DNA of 64,000 bases from Ignavibacteria bacterium (GCA_021286645.1 JAJTBZ010000064.1:124001-188000), one strand, 5' to 3'. Numbered from the stretch's first letter, positions 16,958 through 25,676 are shown. Notes: generated from the sequence alone by a model not told the origin. Numbers and translations: made by a program.

Positions 16958-17599
16958 ATGATAGAGAAATACAAACACGTAATATGGGACTGGAACGGTA
17001 CCTTGCTGGATGATACCCTGTATTGCGTAAATCTGGTAAATAATTTACTCATAGAACAGGGACTTCCGGTTCTAAGCGTTGATAAATATAAAGCAATATT
17101 TAATTTTCCGGTACAGGCTTATTACGAAGAAGCCGGGTTAACATTTGAAAAAGAATCCTTTGAATCCGTCAGTCACCGCTGGATGGCATCCTATGAAAAG
17201 GATAAACTTACCTGCCCATTGGCGGCAGGTGCCGTAGAAGTGTTGAATTCTATTAAGGCAAAAGGCGTGGAACAGTCAATTCTTTCCGCCTACCGGCAGG
17301 ATACATTACTTGAGATTATTTCCTATCACGGCCTCACGGGGTATTTTGCTCATATAGCGGGACTGGATAATATTTACGCGGCCGGTAAAGTTGGTATAGG
17401 AAAAGAATTGATTGCCAAATTAGGCCTTGAAGAAGGTGAATCGCTCCTAATAGGAGATACAACCCATGATTACGAAGTGGCCCGTGCCATCGGTGCCGAT
17501 TGCCTGCTGCTTGCTTCCGGTCATCAGGATACCGCCCGCCTGGCAAAAACCGGCGCAATCGTGCTCGATGGTTTGCAGGAATTGCTGAAAGTTCTGTAA
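16958..17599 (+). CDS. HAD-superfamily hydrolase, phosphoglycolate-phosphatase-like
   Basis: 213 residues with a cap-type HAD layout. Motif I is DWNGTLLDD, motif II SAYRQ, motif III lysine in GKVGIGKELIAKLG and motif IV IGDTTHDYEVA. Position +2 of motif I is Asn instead of the usual general-acid Asp, as in a subset of HAD proteins. It probably acts on a small phosphometabolite. It is the last gene before the restriction-modification island. Confidence 0.8.
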   Translation: MIEKYKHVIWDWNGTLLDDTLYCVNLVNNLLIEQGLPVLSVDKYKAIFNFPVQAYYEEAGLTFEKESFESVSHRWMASYEKDKLTCPLAAGAVEVLNSIKAKGVEQSILSAYRQDTLLEIISYHGLTGYFAHIAGLDNIYAAGKVGIGKELIAKLGLEEGESLLIGDTTHDYEVARAIGADCLLLASGHQDTARLAKTGAIVLDGLQELLKVL

Positions 17600-17625
17600 T
17601 GAAAGTAGAGAAAAGCCTTAAGCAA

Positions 17626-17635
17626 TGACACGCGA
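17626..17635 (+). repeat. Candidate attachment-site repeat, left copy
   Basis: TGACACGCGA, 27 bases after the HAD stop; an identical direct copy lies at 23490-23499, just outside the recombinase gene. Both are preceded by a GCA. The pair would bound a 5.9-kb element, but a 10-bp match can also arise by chance. Confidence 0.3.
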
Positions 17636-17807
17636 AAATGAGTGAGCACCTATTTAGTTAGGTATGAAACGAAATCTATCTCACGATCTATCTAAGATAC
17701 TATGTAATAATCTTCAATATTTCTTTGAAATTTGATTTGCAAAATTTAATTTAATAAGTACGGATCAAGGTTATCTTGAGGATCTTATTTATCATATAGT
17801 ATTCTTT

Positions 17808-17829
17808 ACTTAGCGTAATATCGCTAAGT
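17808..17829. repeat. Short inverted repeat (hairpin)
   Basis: ACTTAGCG (17808-17815) and CGCTAAGT (17822-17829) around a 6-base loop. No T run follows, so it is not a typical terminator. Role unknown. Confidence 0.4.
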
Positions 17830-17914
17830 AGTTAAAAAATTGGTATTGGTATTATGCTTTTCAAGAAATCAAAAAAAGTATCTTAAGTTCAAAAAGGCTG
17901 CCTTTAAACTGTGA

Positions 17915-18022
17915 AATTTAGATTTGTATGTGAAATTCGAAACTTCAAATGAGAGGGCCGAGAAGATTGAACTTGATAATGCAAAATTACTGGCTGAGAG
18001 AAATTCAGCAGGTAGGGTATAA
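17915..18022 (+). pseudogene. 3' remnant of a CDS, coiled-coil-like
   Basis: After a TGA at 17912 the plus strand reads NLDLYVKFETSNERAEKIEL and then DNAKLLAERNSAGRV to a TAA at 18020, without a usable start. The composition is charged, helical and protein-like, and the piece is followed 10 bases later by a rho-independent terminator, as expected for the end of a real gene. The tail resembles in style small phage-packaging or coiled-coil proteins, but no family can be claimed. Probably the truncated residue of a gene lost when the island formed or shrank. Confidence 0.4.
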
Positions 18023-18032
18023 AAACCTTAAG

Positions 18033-18056
18033 GCCGGGGGGAACCCCGGCTTTTTT
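18033..18056 (+). terminator. Rho-independent terminator after the CDS remnant
   Basis: GCCGGGG (18033-18039) pairs with CCCCGGC (18044-18050) over a GGAA tetraloop, followed by TTTTTT. Confidence 0.85.
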
Positions 18057-18258
18057 ATTTGTTATTGATGAAATAAAATAGTTTACTCTTATAAAGCCTT
18101 CTTAGAATTTCCTAATTATTTATTGATTCCAATCCTTCGGTTGTTGTCTCAATCCCCAAGTTTCATTTTAATTTACTTGGTACGAAACTGATAAATGCTA
18201 ACTATAGTATGTGGTATAGTTTGCATATTATATTTATCATTTAAGTATAAAAAGTAAA

Positions 18259-18468
18259 ATGAAACAAGACAAACTATTATTGAATTTTGGTGAGAGAGTG
18301 AGGTCTTTAAGAAAGGCACTTAAACTATCTCAGGAAGAGCTAGCATCCCGTGCAGGCCTACATCGAACATACATCGGTATGATAGAACGGGCTGAAAAAA
18401 ACGTTACCTTAACTAACATACAAAAAGTAGCGAGAGCTTTGGGAGTGAGTATTAAGGATTTATTTTGA
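18259..18468 (+). CDS. XRE-family HTH regulator, R-M controller (C) protein
   Basis: 69 residues, one helix-turn-helix domain: GERVRSLRKALKLSQEELAS, then AGLHRTYIGMIERAEKNVTL and a C-terminal VARALGVSIKDLF. This length, the HRTYIGMIER recognition helix and the place immediately before a restriction endonuclease gene fit the controller proteins that delay nuclease expression until methylation is complete. Its TGA overlaps the ATG of the nuclease gene (TGATG), so translation is coupled. A C-box would be expected just upstream of 18259. Confidence 0.85.
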   Translation: MKQDKLLLNFGERVRSLRKALKLSQEELASRAGLHRTYIGMIERAEKNVTLTNIQKVARALGVSIKDLF

Positions 18469-19511
18469 TGGAAAAAAAAGTCGTTAGTTTAGTATTTCGC
18501 AGGTTGACATATGCCGATTTTAGACATATTAATAAAAAAGGTGGAGAAGAGACGGGGGGTGGGGGGCAATCTTACATTGATTTTCCCACACGACAAATCC
18601 CATTATCCAAGTGGCAAGAGTTTTTAGGAAAAAAAAGCGGGGATGGGACGGTTGGACCCTACTGGGATATTTTAGTTCACAGTTGCGGTTTGACAACTAA
18701 ACGCCATATTAAAATATATCAAAGAAGGATACAGTCAGTATGCATCGCTTCTCAAAAAATTCATAGTAAGACCTCAAATCGAGTTCCAAGTTGGCATCCT
18801 GATAATGATTTCCCTATAGATTACAATCCAGATAAACAAAACCTTGTAATTTACATTGTTAAAACTAATGATGGTCAATATTGGGCGGGATGGTTCCTAC
18901 AGGAGGACATAACTTCTAAATGGGTTGGTAATAGATTATTAGCCAAACTATTTTCGGAGGAGTGTGGATATATCTCTTTTACATCAAAAATCTTTATCGA
19001 CACAACAAACAAGGAATGGCCATTTTTAAGCGATCCAATAGACTTGGGAAATCAAAGATTTACTGATGAAGACTTAGAAAATAATCTTGTACTCGAAGAT
19101 ACATCTCCAAAACTCCAAGTCTTGATTGAATCAAAAGAGAGACCTAGATTTGTTGATAGATTGTCTAAAATCAGGATGAGAAATAATCAGATCATAAAAA
19201 AATTGAAAAATCTGTATAACGGCGGGTGTCAAATTGCCGGCGTTGATTTGACCTTCAAGAAAAAAAATGGCGAGTACTATGTCGAAGGGCATCACCTAAT
19301 ACCATTAGGAATAGAAGGCTCAGATTCTTATTCCAACATAATCATTGTAAGTCCACTAATTCATAAAATGTTACATTATGCAAACGTATCTGAGATTGAT
19401 CTCACCAAGATAGTCAACGATGAGTTACCGATAGAAATCAATGGGGAAAAATACACGATCCACTGGCATCCGAATCATTCTAAGGCAGTAAAAAGTTCAC
19501 TTAAAGGCTAA
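18468..19511 (+). CDS. HNH-type restriction endonuclease
   Basis: 347 residues. The catalytic beta-beta-alpha-metal motif is near the C-terminus: YYVEGHHLIPLGI, then SNIIIVSPLIHKMLHY, giving the H-H...N...H pattern of HNH nucleases. The N-terminal two thirds, with no recognised domain, presumably recognise DNA. It is placed between a controller protein and two adenine methyltransferases, so it is very likely the type II cleavage subunit. The site cannot be predicted. The start ATG at 18468 overlaps the controller stop; its own stop overlaps the convergent methyltransferase stop by 4 bases. Confidence 0.8.
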   Translation: MEKKVVSLVFRRLTYADFRHINKKGGEETGGGGQSYIDFPTRQIPLSKWQEFLGKKSGDGTVGPYWDILVHSCGLTTKRHIKIYQRRIQSVCIASQKIHSKTSNRVPSWHPDNDFPIDYNPDKQNLVIYIVKTNDGQYWAGWFLQEDITSKWVGNRLLAKLFSEECGYISFTSKIFIDTTNKEWPFLSDPIDLGNQRFTDEDLENNLVLEDTSPKLQVLIESKERPRFVDRLSKIRMRNNQIIKKLKNLYNGGCQIAGVDLTFKKKNGEYYVEGHHLIPLGIEGSDSYSNIIIVSPLIHKMLHYANVSEIDLTKIVNDELPIEINGEKYTIHWHPNHSKAVKSSLKG

Positions 19512-20587
19512 AGTTTTCTAAGATTAATCAGATACTCGTGCAAGGTACTGTCTTTTGAGCTGTTATTGCTTTTGAATCGTTTATACTTAATTTCTTTTTT
19601 ACTAACAGTGCCAAATTTTGATAAAAATGTCATTAAATCTTCAATAGGAAGTAGGCCATCTTCACTATAGCTTATTAAAAAATTATCACATTTTATTGCG
19701 TTCAAAATTCTTTCAAATGATTTTCTAATATGCAATTTTGAACAAAAGAATGAGTATTGATCTCTCCAAGGTCTTAAACCACTTACACCAATAGCCTCTG
19801 GCTCATCCTCACGAGCAATTGTTTCTAAGATGTGATAATTGGCGGCGTATTGCCTTTTTATATATGGTGGATCGATATAGCATAAATCTCCTTCTAAACT
19901 TGGAGCTAATTCTTCTGCATACCCCAACATGACCCTATGTGGATAATTGTTATAATCTGCTACAAATTGGCTGGGGGTTAGTTGAATAGGAACTTTTGCT
20001 CTATCAACGAACTTTGATAAAAAATGACCATATGTTCCGGCAATGTTTGCTACATCATTAGCTGCCATCATTAAGTCATGGATTAGCAGCGAGTGTTCAT
20101 TATCGTTTATTGATCCAGCGTTATACAATGACCTAATTTCGTATCTTATAGCATCAATTTTTGCTGCATTTTCCACAGTGAAATATTTTCGTGAGGGCGT
20201 TCCATTGAGTGGAATACCTTCGGGGCTAAACTCTCGAAAAAAATACCCATTTATTGGGGCAAGATTATTGAGATATTTAATTACTAACTCATACCTACTT
20301 GAATCAAAAAGATCAACGGATTTTTGTTTTGGTAGCGATATCATAGCTGTAATATTTTCAAATTCAGGCGATTGTTGTAAAATCAAGTTAACAATCAGAT
20401 GATGATACGAGTACGTCATTACGTCGACAGCAGTAACACAATACCCATTCAAGCGTAAAGCTTTTGAAAACAATCCAGTTCCTGCCATTAAATCAATGAT
20501 TTTTGTGGCTTCCGGATAGATCGTCTTAATTTCTGATATAATTATATCAGAAAGCTTCTCTTTAGAACCAATATATCTATATCCCAT
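19508..20587 (-). CDS. D12-class DNA adenine N6-methyltransferase
   Basis: 359 residues. The N-terminus MGYRYIGSKEKLSDIII is typical of Dam/D12-class enzymes, followed by the SAM-binding motif IIDLMAGTGLFSKAL and the catalytic DPPY in LCYIDPPYIKRQYAANYH. It should methylate adenine N6 in one strand or half of the cognate site of the HNH nuclease. It overlaps the upstream methyltransferase gene by 11 bases, so the two are translationally coupled. Confidence 0.9.
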   Translation of the reverse strand: MGYRYIGSKEKLSDIIISEIKTIYPEATKIIDLMAGTGLFSKALRLNGYCVTAVDVMTYSYHHLIVNLILQQSPEFENITAMISLPKQKSVDLFDSSRYELVIKYLNNLAPINGYFFREFSPEGIPLNGTPSRKYFTVENAAKIDAIRYEIRSLYNAGSINDNEHSLLIHDLMMAANDVANIAGTYGHFLSKFVDRAKVPIQLTPSQFVADYNNYPHRVMLGYAEELAPSLEGDLCYIDPPYIKRQYAANYHILETIAREDEPEAIGVSGLRPWRDQYSFFCSKLHIRKSFERILNAIKCDNFLISYSEDGLLPIEDLMTFLSKFGTVSKKEIKYKRFKSNNSSKDSTLHEYLINLRKL

Positions 20588-22316
20588 TAGTGTTAAAAAT
20601 ATCCTTTATTGAAATGTTTAGCAATCTTTTTATAGGTATGAGTTGTTGTGCCGATTCTAATGTTTTGTATATTTTTTTATAGTCGCTCATATTCAATTTG
20701 AACAATTTAGCGATAGCTCGCTCAATTTCTAAATCAATATAAATAGAGAGGTTCTTCTTTGGGGTGCCCTGAACATCTCTACTTACCATTTTTGTTATTG
20801 TTTTTACTGTTTTAATATTCTCAGGTGCTTTGTAGTCAATGTTGGGGAAAGGCAATTCCATCAACAGCGCCTGAGTAATGTAAGGGTGGCTTTTCCATTC
20901 ACTTTCGCCATACTTTTTTAATAAATAATACGTCATAACGCGGGAATTTAGGACAGAAAGAACAAACTCTAGTGTTATGTTGGGGCTATGTTCCGGCTTT
21001 AATTTAAGTATATAAACCACTTGGTTGGTAAGGGAGTCTTCATAATCAAGACTAGCTGTAATTCCTACACCAGTCTTACGAACCAAAATCTTCAACCCAT
21101 TGTATAAATTCAAATCCTTATAATTGATTCCCTTAAGGCCGATATTAATCCATTTAGATGAATAAGAGGTGAACCTATACAAATCCTCACCGGCTTTCAA
21201 CTTTTTGTACTTTGGACGATATACCGTTTCGATTATTTTCTTTTTTTCACATATATCAAGTGCAGTTTGATGCTTACAATGCACACACTTCAATATCTTA
21301 CTCTTAGGGACTGGACTCCATATTCGACATACCGGGCATCGACAGACTATACCTTTTTTTGATAATTCAACGCCTCTGGTGCTAGTTACAAAACCTTTAA
21401 GAGGTAGCCCGATGCTTCGAATTTTGCTAAAAGTTTTCATTTCGTTTATAGAAAGATCAATGTCAAATTCATAATTAGGATTTGTCATAAATCGTAATTG
21501 GGGAATATAATGGCTTGTGTTTTTTTCTGTCTCTTCTAAACTTTTTTCCCCAGCTAAGACTTTAGTTTTATTTTCAGTATTTAATCTAAAGCACTGTACT
21601 TGATGTTCGGAATCCGGGTTATTGTACCTGCCAATTATAATTACGCAGGCACGATTTATCTCTGTGAATATCTTTTCACCTAATCTTGCAATAAAAAGAA
21701 TCGATGTTTCGGTGATAAGTGTTTTTCTTAACTCAGATTGTTCAATGCTAAATATTGAATCTGGCAATATCAAACCGAATATACCCCCCTGTCTTAGATT
21801 CGCAAGTATCACCTCTATAAATAGGTCATAAATATCATATTGTCCTTTTGCTAATGCAAATGATGACGAAAGTAATCGCGAGCTATATACTCCTAAATCG
21901 CTTCCCCAAGGCGGGTTACTTAATATTAAATCAAACTTGCCTTCGATACCAAGTTCTTTTCTTACCTTATCCCAGCCCATTTTCGGATCTAGATCGTTGA
22001 AAGGGAAAAGACCATCATAATTTACACAATGATGGGTAATACTGGGTCGGCTTAAAGATTCAAGTAGTCTCGAAGAGCGATTGACCGCAGCACTATCTTT
22101 ATCGTTTGCGACTATTGTAGTGCGTGATTTTTTCTTGTGTGGATCGATTGATTCTATGTAACTTTTTAACAAAATGCTATCACCACATGCAGGATCTAAA
22201 ACATTCTGAAATCGATTGTACTTTGAATACGTAATAATTTTTTTTGCAAGATAATCTGCTAAAAATGGCGGAGTATAAAAAATCCCGTTGCGTTTTTTCT
22301 CAATCTTGGTATACAT
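20577..22316 (-). CDS. Eco57I/TaqI-like N6-adenine DNA methyltransferase with zinc ribbon
   Basis: 579 residues. NGIFYTPPFLADYLAKKI and the SAM motif VLDPACGDSILLKSYI lead to the catalytic NPPW in LILSNPPWGSDLG, as in gamma-class N6 methyltransferases of the Eco57I/TaqI type. Near the middle a four-Cys zinc ribbon (CPVC ... CVHC) sits in the putative target-recognition part. The C-terminal half resembles TaqI-like specificity regions. As a second methyltransferase beside a D12 enzyme, it suggests an asymmetric recognition sequence with each strand modified separately. Its ATG overlaps the original stop of the recombinase frame (TAATG). Confidence 0.85.
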   Translation of the reverse strand: MYTKIEKKRNGIFYTPPFLADYLAKKIITYSKYNRFQNVLDPACGDSILLKSYIESIDPHKKKSRTTIVANDKDSAAVNRSSRLLESLSRPSITHHCVNYDGLFPFNDLDPKMGWDKVRKELGIEGKFDLILSNPPWGSDLGVYSSRLLSSSFALAKGQYDIYDLFIEVILANLRQGGIFGLILPDSIFSIEQSELRKTLITETSILFIARLGEKIFTEINRACVIIIGRYNNPDSEHQVQCFRLNTENKTKVLAGEKSLEETEKNTSHYIPQLRFMTNPNYEFDIDLSINEMKTFSKIRSIGLPLKGFVTSTRGVELSKKGIVCRCPVCRIWSPVPKSKILKCVHCKHQTALDICEKKKIIETVYRPKYKKLKAGEDLYRFTSYSSKWINIGLKGINYKDLNLYNGLKILVRKTGVGITASLDYEDSLTNQVVYILKLKPEHSPNITLEFVLSVLNSRVMTYYLLKKYGESEWKSHPYITQALLMELPFPNIDYKAPENIKTVKTITKMVSRDVQGTPKKNLSIYIDLEIERAIAKLFKLNMSDYKKIYKTLESAQQLIPIKRLLNISIKDIFNTNGI

Positions 22317-23440
22317 TATTTGGAGTCTTTCCTAAAATCATTAAATTTACTATGGACAAAATCCAGCTTATCCACAATGCTTTTCATATAATCAGGGGAT
22401 AAGTGCGCATAAATTTTAGTGGTCTCTATGCTGGAGTGCGAAAGGTATTACGCTAAATCATAAATGGTACCGGCACCACTCATCAGAAACATCGCAGCAA
22501 AAGTATGCCGAAACATGTGTATCGTTCCGGAAAATTGCTGCCCTTTTAACGCGCGTGCAAGGGCTTCGTTTGGATCTGCCTTTCGCATCGTATGCCCATT
22601 GGCACCCGGAAACACGTATTTTGGGTGTTTCCCAACTTGTCCTTTCAAAATTTCAAGCGCCGAGCGTGTAATACGAATAGTTTGCGACTTCCCGGTCTTT
22701 GTCTGATACTCCTCATTAGATGTTATGGTGATTGATGGAGCAGACTCATCAAGGCTGACATTTTCCCAGTTCAGATTAATTAACTCATTTTTTCGCAGCC
22801 CGGTAAAAACTAAAAAATTTATAATAGGCAGCCATTCAGGCTCTATGTTTTTCCGAATAAGCTCCAACTGCTCATCAACATAGAATTTAAGGGTGTTTGT
22901 TTTGGGTACGTTGAACTGTCTTGTGGCTTTTACAGGATTAACTTCAATATATTTTGCTTCAACGGCATTATTAAACATCTCCAGTAACAGATCACGGAGA
23001 ATATTAACAGTGTTTTGATGCCATGGTTTACGGCCCGCTACCGGTTCTTTTGTTAGCTGAATAAAGCACTCCTGAAAGTACATCGTGCGTAACAGCCTGA
23101 TGTCATGTATTGCGCGGGGGAACAGTCTTTCCAAGAATTCATAGAACCTATCAAAATAGTTTTTGTATCTGCCAAAGGTTGATTCGCGTACAAAGTTATG
23201 TTTGGAGTGCTGATATTCATCTATCAGCCCCTTTAGCGAAATCGTTTTTACTTCATGCGGCATAAGTCCATGTATGCCAAGATTCAATTGGTGCTGGCGT
23301 TCACCGCGAATCATCTCTGCTTCTTTTTTACTGTGGCTAACAATTTCGCGATAGCGCTGCCCGTTAATGCTATATTCAAGTTGGTACGCTGTGAAGCCGC
23401 TACGCCGGACGGGTACTACTTTTACAATCGGTATTCGCAT
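22316..23440 (-). pseudogene. Tyrosine recombinase (integrase) interrupted by an in-frame TAA
   Basis: From ATG 23440 (preceded by AGGAA) the frame runs with an N-terminal SAM-like core-binding part and a catalytic domain with Arg in FTGLRKNELINL, Lys in YQTKTGKSQ and HMFRHTFA. It stops at TAA (22448-22450) after GAGTIYDLA. Reading on in the same frame gives YLSHSSIETTKIYAHLSPDY and about 24 more residues, exactly the missing histidine and catalytic tyrosine of the family, to a stop at 22316-22318. One nonsense change (for example from AAA or CAA) therefore removes the catalytic Tyr. The original stop overlaps the methyltransferase start. Adjacent to tRNA-Leu, as expected for an integrase of an island. 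Confidence 0.85.
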
Positions 23441-23489
23441 AAAAATTCCTAAAAATTCACAATTGTAATATAGTAAAATGTCATGCATT

Positions 23490-23499
23490 TGACACGCGA
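23490..23499 (+). repeat. Candidate attachment-site repeat, right copy
   Basis: TGACACGCGA, a direct copy of 17626-17635, 50 bases upstream of the recombinase start and between it and the tRNA. See the left copy for the caveat on length. Confidence 0.3.
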
Positions 23500-23516
23500 G
23501 GAGGGGCTATAAACGA

Positions 23517-23543
23517 CTAACCCCTTGCAGAACAAGGGGTTAG
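23517..23543 (-). terminator. Hairpin downstream of tRNA-Leu(CAA)
   Basis: Perfect 10-bp inverted repeat CTAACCCCTT / AAGGGGTTAG with a 7-base loop, 11 bases after the tRNA 3' end in its direction of transcription. The following T run is weak. Confidence 0.65.
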
Positions 23544-23553
23544 AAGATTTAAG

Positions 23554-23639
23554 TACCGAAGGCCGGACTCGAACCGGCACGAGGTTTAAGCCTCACTGGA
23601 TTTTGAGTCCAGCGCGTCTACCAATTCCGCCACTCCGGC
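23554..23639 (-). tRNA. tRNA-Leu (anticodon CAA)
   Basis: An 86-base cloverleaf on the minus strand: acceptor GCCGGAG with CTTCGGT plus discriminator A, anticodon stem CTGGA/TCCAG with loop CTCAAAA giving CAA, a long variable arm typical of tRNA-Leu, and a TTCGAGT T-loop. The CCA end is not encoded. It decodes UUG. Its 3' end faces the recombinase gene, but no second copy of the tRNA tail was found at the other side of the island. Confidence 0.95.
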
Positions 23640-23787
23640 AGATATGTCTGCTAATTTTTAGCGGCGTGAACCATATTCTAAAAATTAGAATTGTAATTTA
23701 AGATTTATATCTGTACTATACAAGACTATTGTTTCGAAATTTTTATGAAAAACCAATGAAATTTCCGGTGCGGCCGAAATAGTATTT

Positions 23788-25641
23788 ATGAGTGTACGTG
23801 AATCTATAAAAAAAATCCGAACTATTTTCCTTGTGGCGTTATTCTTCATACTGACGGGCTGCCCCGTGGTTTTGCATGCCCAGGATGATAACCGTTTCCT
23901 CGTGGCACAGAGTTATGAACAGGCCGGCGATATGCAGCACGCGTTGGCTATTTATGAAGATTTATACCTGCGTTGGCCGGAAAACGTGATTTATTACCAG
24001 ACACTTGCAGGCGCATTGATTAATGCGAAAAAATACGAGAGGGGAATTGAGCTGGTTTCGAAAATGCCGCTTACAGGCCCCGATGATTTTTTTAACGTAG
24101 CTGCATTGGGTAAGTTGTATTATCTGGCAGGGCAGGATAAAAAATGCTTCGAGTTGTGGGATAATTATCTGATAGCCAATAACAAAAATCCCCATTTATG
24201 CCGCGCAATAGCGGGTGCCGCTACTGATATCCGCGTATTCGAGCGCACGGTGCAGTATCTGCGGTGGTTAAAAGAACAGTCGGCTGAAAAGAAAGGGCCC
24301 GCCTACGAAATTGCCAATATCCTTACCATGACCATGGATTATGCCGGAGCGGCCAGGGAATACTCGTTTATACTGCACCAGGATGTAACACAACTGCCAT
24401 CAATTGAGGGACGGGTGCAGCAGGTGCTTGGCAGACCCGAAGCTGTACAGGCGTTCTTGCAGGTATTCGGGCAGGATTGTTCCGATATCCCCGGGATTGA
24501 GCATACTTTAGCCATCTTATATATTGAAAATAAGGATTATCTAAAAGCATTCGAGCTGCTCAAAAAGCACGATAAACTACAGCACCAGCAGGGAGTTGAA
24601 TTATTTAATTATGCACTTCGGCTTTCGGGTTTGGGGCGTTTTGAAGATTCACGCAAGGTATTTGAGTATCTGTTTACCTTGCAGGGAAATACAGCCATTA
24701 TGCCCGTAGTAAAACTGAACTACGCGAAAGTGGAAGAGCAAATTTTAACAAGAACAGCCCAGGGCAATACCGCGTGGAAGCCATTGGCGGTCGATAAGGC
24801 CCTGAAACGGGCTGACTATACCCGTGTACTGGCTTTATATAAAGAAATTATTGCCGCCTACCGGCAGTCAGAACCGGCAATAGAGGCCCTTGTAAAAACC
24901 GGTACTATTTATTTGCAAACCGGGAATTATGATTCCGCCCGTGTCTTTTTACAACAGGTAGTGAAGTACTATGCTATGTCGGCTTTTTTTCCTGATGCCT
25001 GCCTGCAATTAGCCAGGCTTTCAGCCGCGGAAAAGCATATTGACAGCAGCCTGTTTTACTACGAAAAAATATTAGTACGCGCTGATGTAAAGGCCAAAAC
25101 TGCAAATGAAGCCAGGTATTTGAAGGCGCTTTATAAGACCCGGGCAGGACAGATGGAAGAGGCGCGGCAAATATTATCGGGATTGATAGATGTGCCTGCA
25201 GATGACCGCTCGAACGACGCGTTGGAGCTTTCTATGCTGCTGAATACAGCAATGAATGATTCGGCTGCTGTTATGGTGTATGCCGGTGTGTTGTTACAGG
25301 CTGAGCAGGGTGAACTTTCCGGCGCGGTTGATAAATTGCAACAATTAAAGCTTGCCCCCGAACAATTTTATTTAAAAAGTCTCGTTGAAATACTTATTGT
25401 TCAAATAAAAATAGCTTTCAACGATTATGGTGAGGCAATTGCCAAGATTAATGAAATAAATACGCAAAAAAGTAATATTTTTGCAGATGAAGCTCAGTTC
25501 TATTTGGGACAGGTTTATAACTATGGCCTGCACGATGTGCAGGCGGCTTTGAAGGCGTATGAAACTTTTTTGGAAGTTTATCCGTCTTCTATATATACGG
25601 CTCAGGTACGCGAAGAAGTAAAAAAGTTGAAGGCAGGCTGA
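23788..25641 (+). CDS. Exported TPR protein
   Basis: 617 residues. A signal sequence ends near residue 31; it contains LTGC at residues 22-25, so it could be a lipoprotein, or the signal could be cut later at LHA-QD. The rest is a long run of TPR-like helix pairs, e.g. VAQSYEQAGDMQHALAIYED, AALGKLYYLAGQDKKCFELW and GTIYLQTGNYDSARVFLQQV, ending in a YbgF/BamD-like unit FYLGQVYNYGLHDVQAALKA with YETFLEVYPSS. Likely a periplasmic or outer-membrane scaffold; partner unknown. clpX follows 35 bases downstream. Confidence 0.75.
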   Translation: MSVRESIKKIRTIFLVALFFILTGCPVVLHAQDDNRFLVAQSYEQAGDMQHALAIYEDLYLRWPENVIYYQTLAGALINAKKYERGIELVSKMPLTGPDDFFNVAALGKLYYLAGQDKKCFELWDNYLIANNKNPHLCRAIAGAATDIRVFERTVQYLRWLKEQSAEKKGPAYEIANILTMTMDYAGAAREYSFILHQDVTQLPSIEGRVQQVLGRPEAVQAFLQVFGQDCSDIPGIEHTLAILYIENKDYLKAFELLKKHDKLQHQQGVELFNYALRLSGLGRFEDSRKVFEYLFTLQGNTAIMPVVKLNYAKVEEQILTRTAQGNTAWKPLAVDKALKRADYTRVLALYKEIIAAYRQSEPAIEALVKTGTIYLQTGNYDSARVFLQQVVKYYAMSAFFPDACLQLARLSAAEKHIDSSLFYYEKILVRADVKAKTANEARYLKALYKTRAGQMEEARQILSGLIDVPADDRSNDALELSMLLNTAMNDSAAVMVYAGVLLQAEQGELSGAVDKLQQLKLAPEQFYLKSLVEILIVQIKIAFNDYGEAIAKINEINTQKSNIFADEAQFYLGQVYNYGLHDVQAALKAYETFLEVYPSSIYTAQVREEVKKLKAG

Positions 25642-25676
25642 GAATTGAGTTGTCAATTGAAAAATAATGGAAATAC

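Larger units (their letters stand above)
17600..18258. other. Left end of the island: gene-free, with remnants
   Basis: About 660 AT-rich bases. It contains one copy of TGACACGCGA (17626-17635) that recurs at 23490-23499, an 8-bp hairpin, a 3' CDS remnant (17915-18022) and a terminator (18033-18056). The last 200 bases before the HTH gene are probably its promoter region. No intact gene is seen. Confidence 0.6.

Noticed and set aside
18030-18056. Second copy of the tRNA-Leu 3' end (attR)
   Set aside because: AAGGCCGG matches a few bases of the tRNA tail, but the sequence is fully explained by a terminator hairpin.
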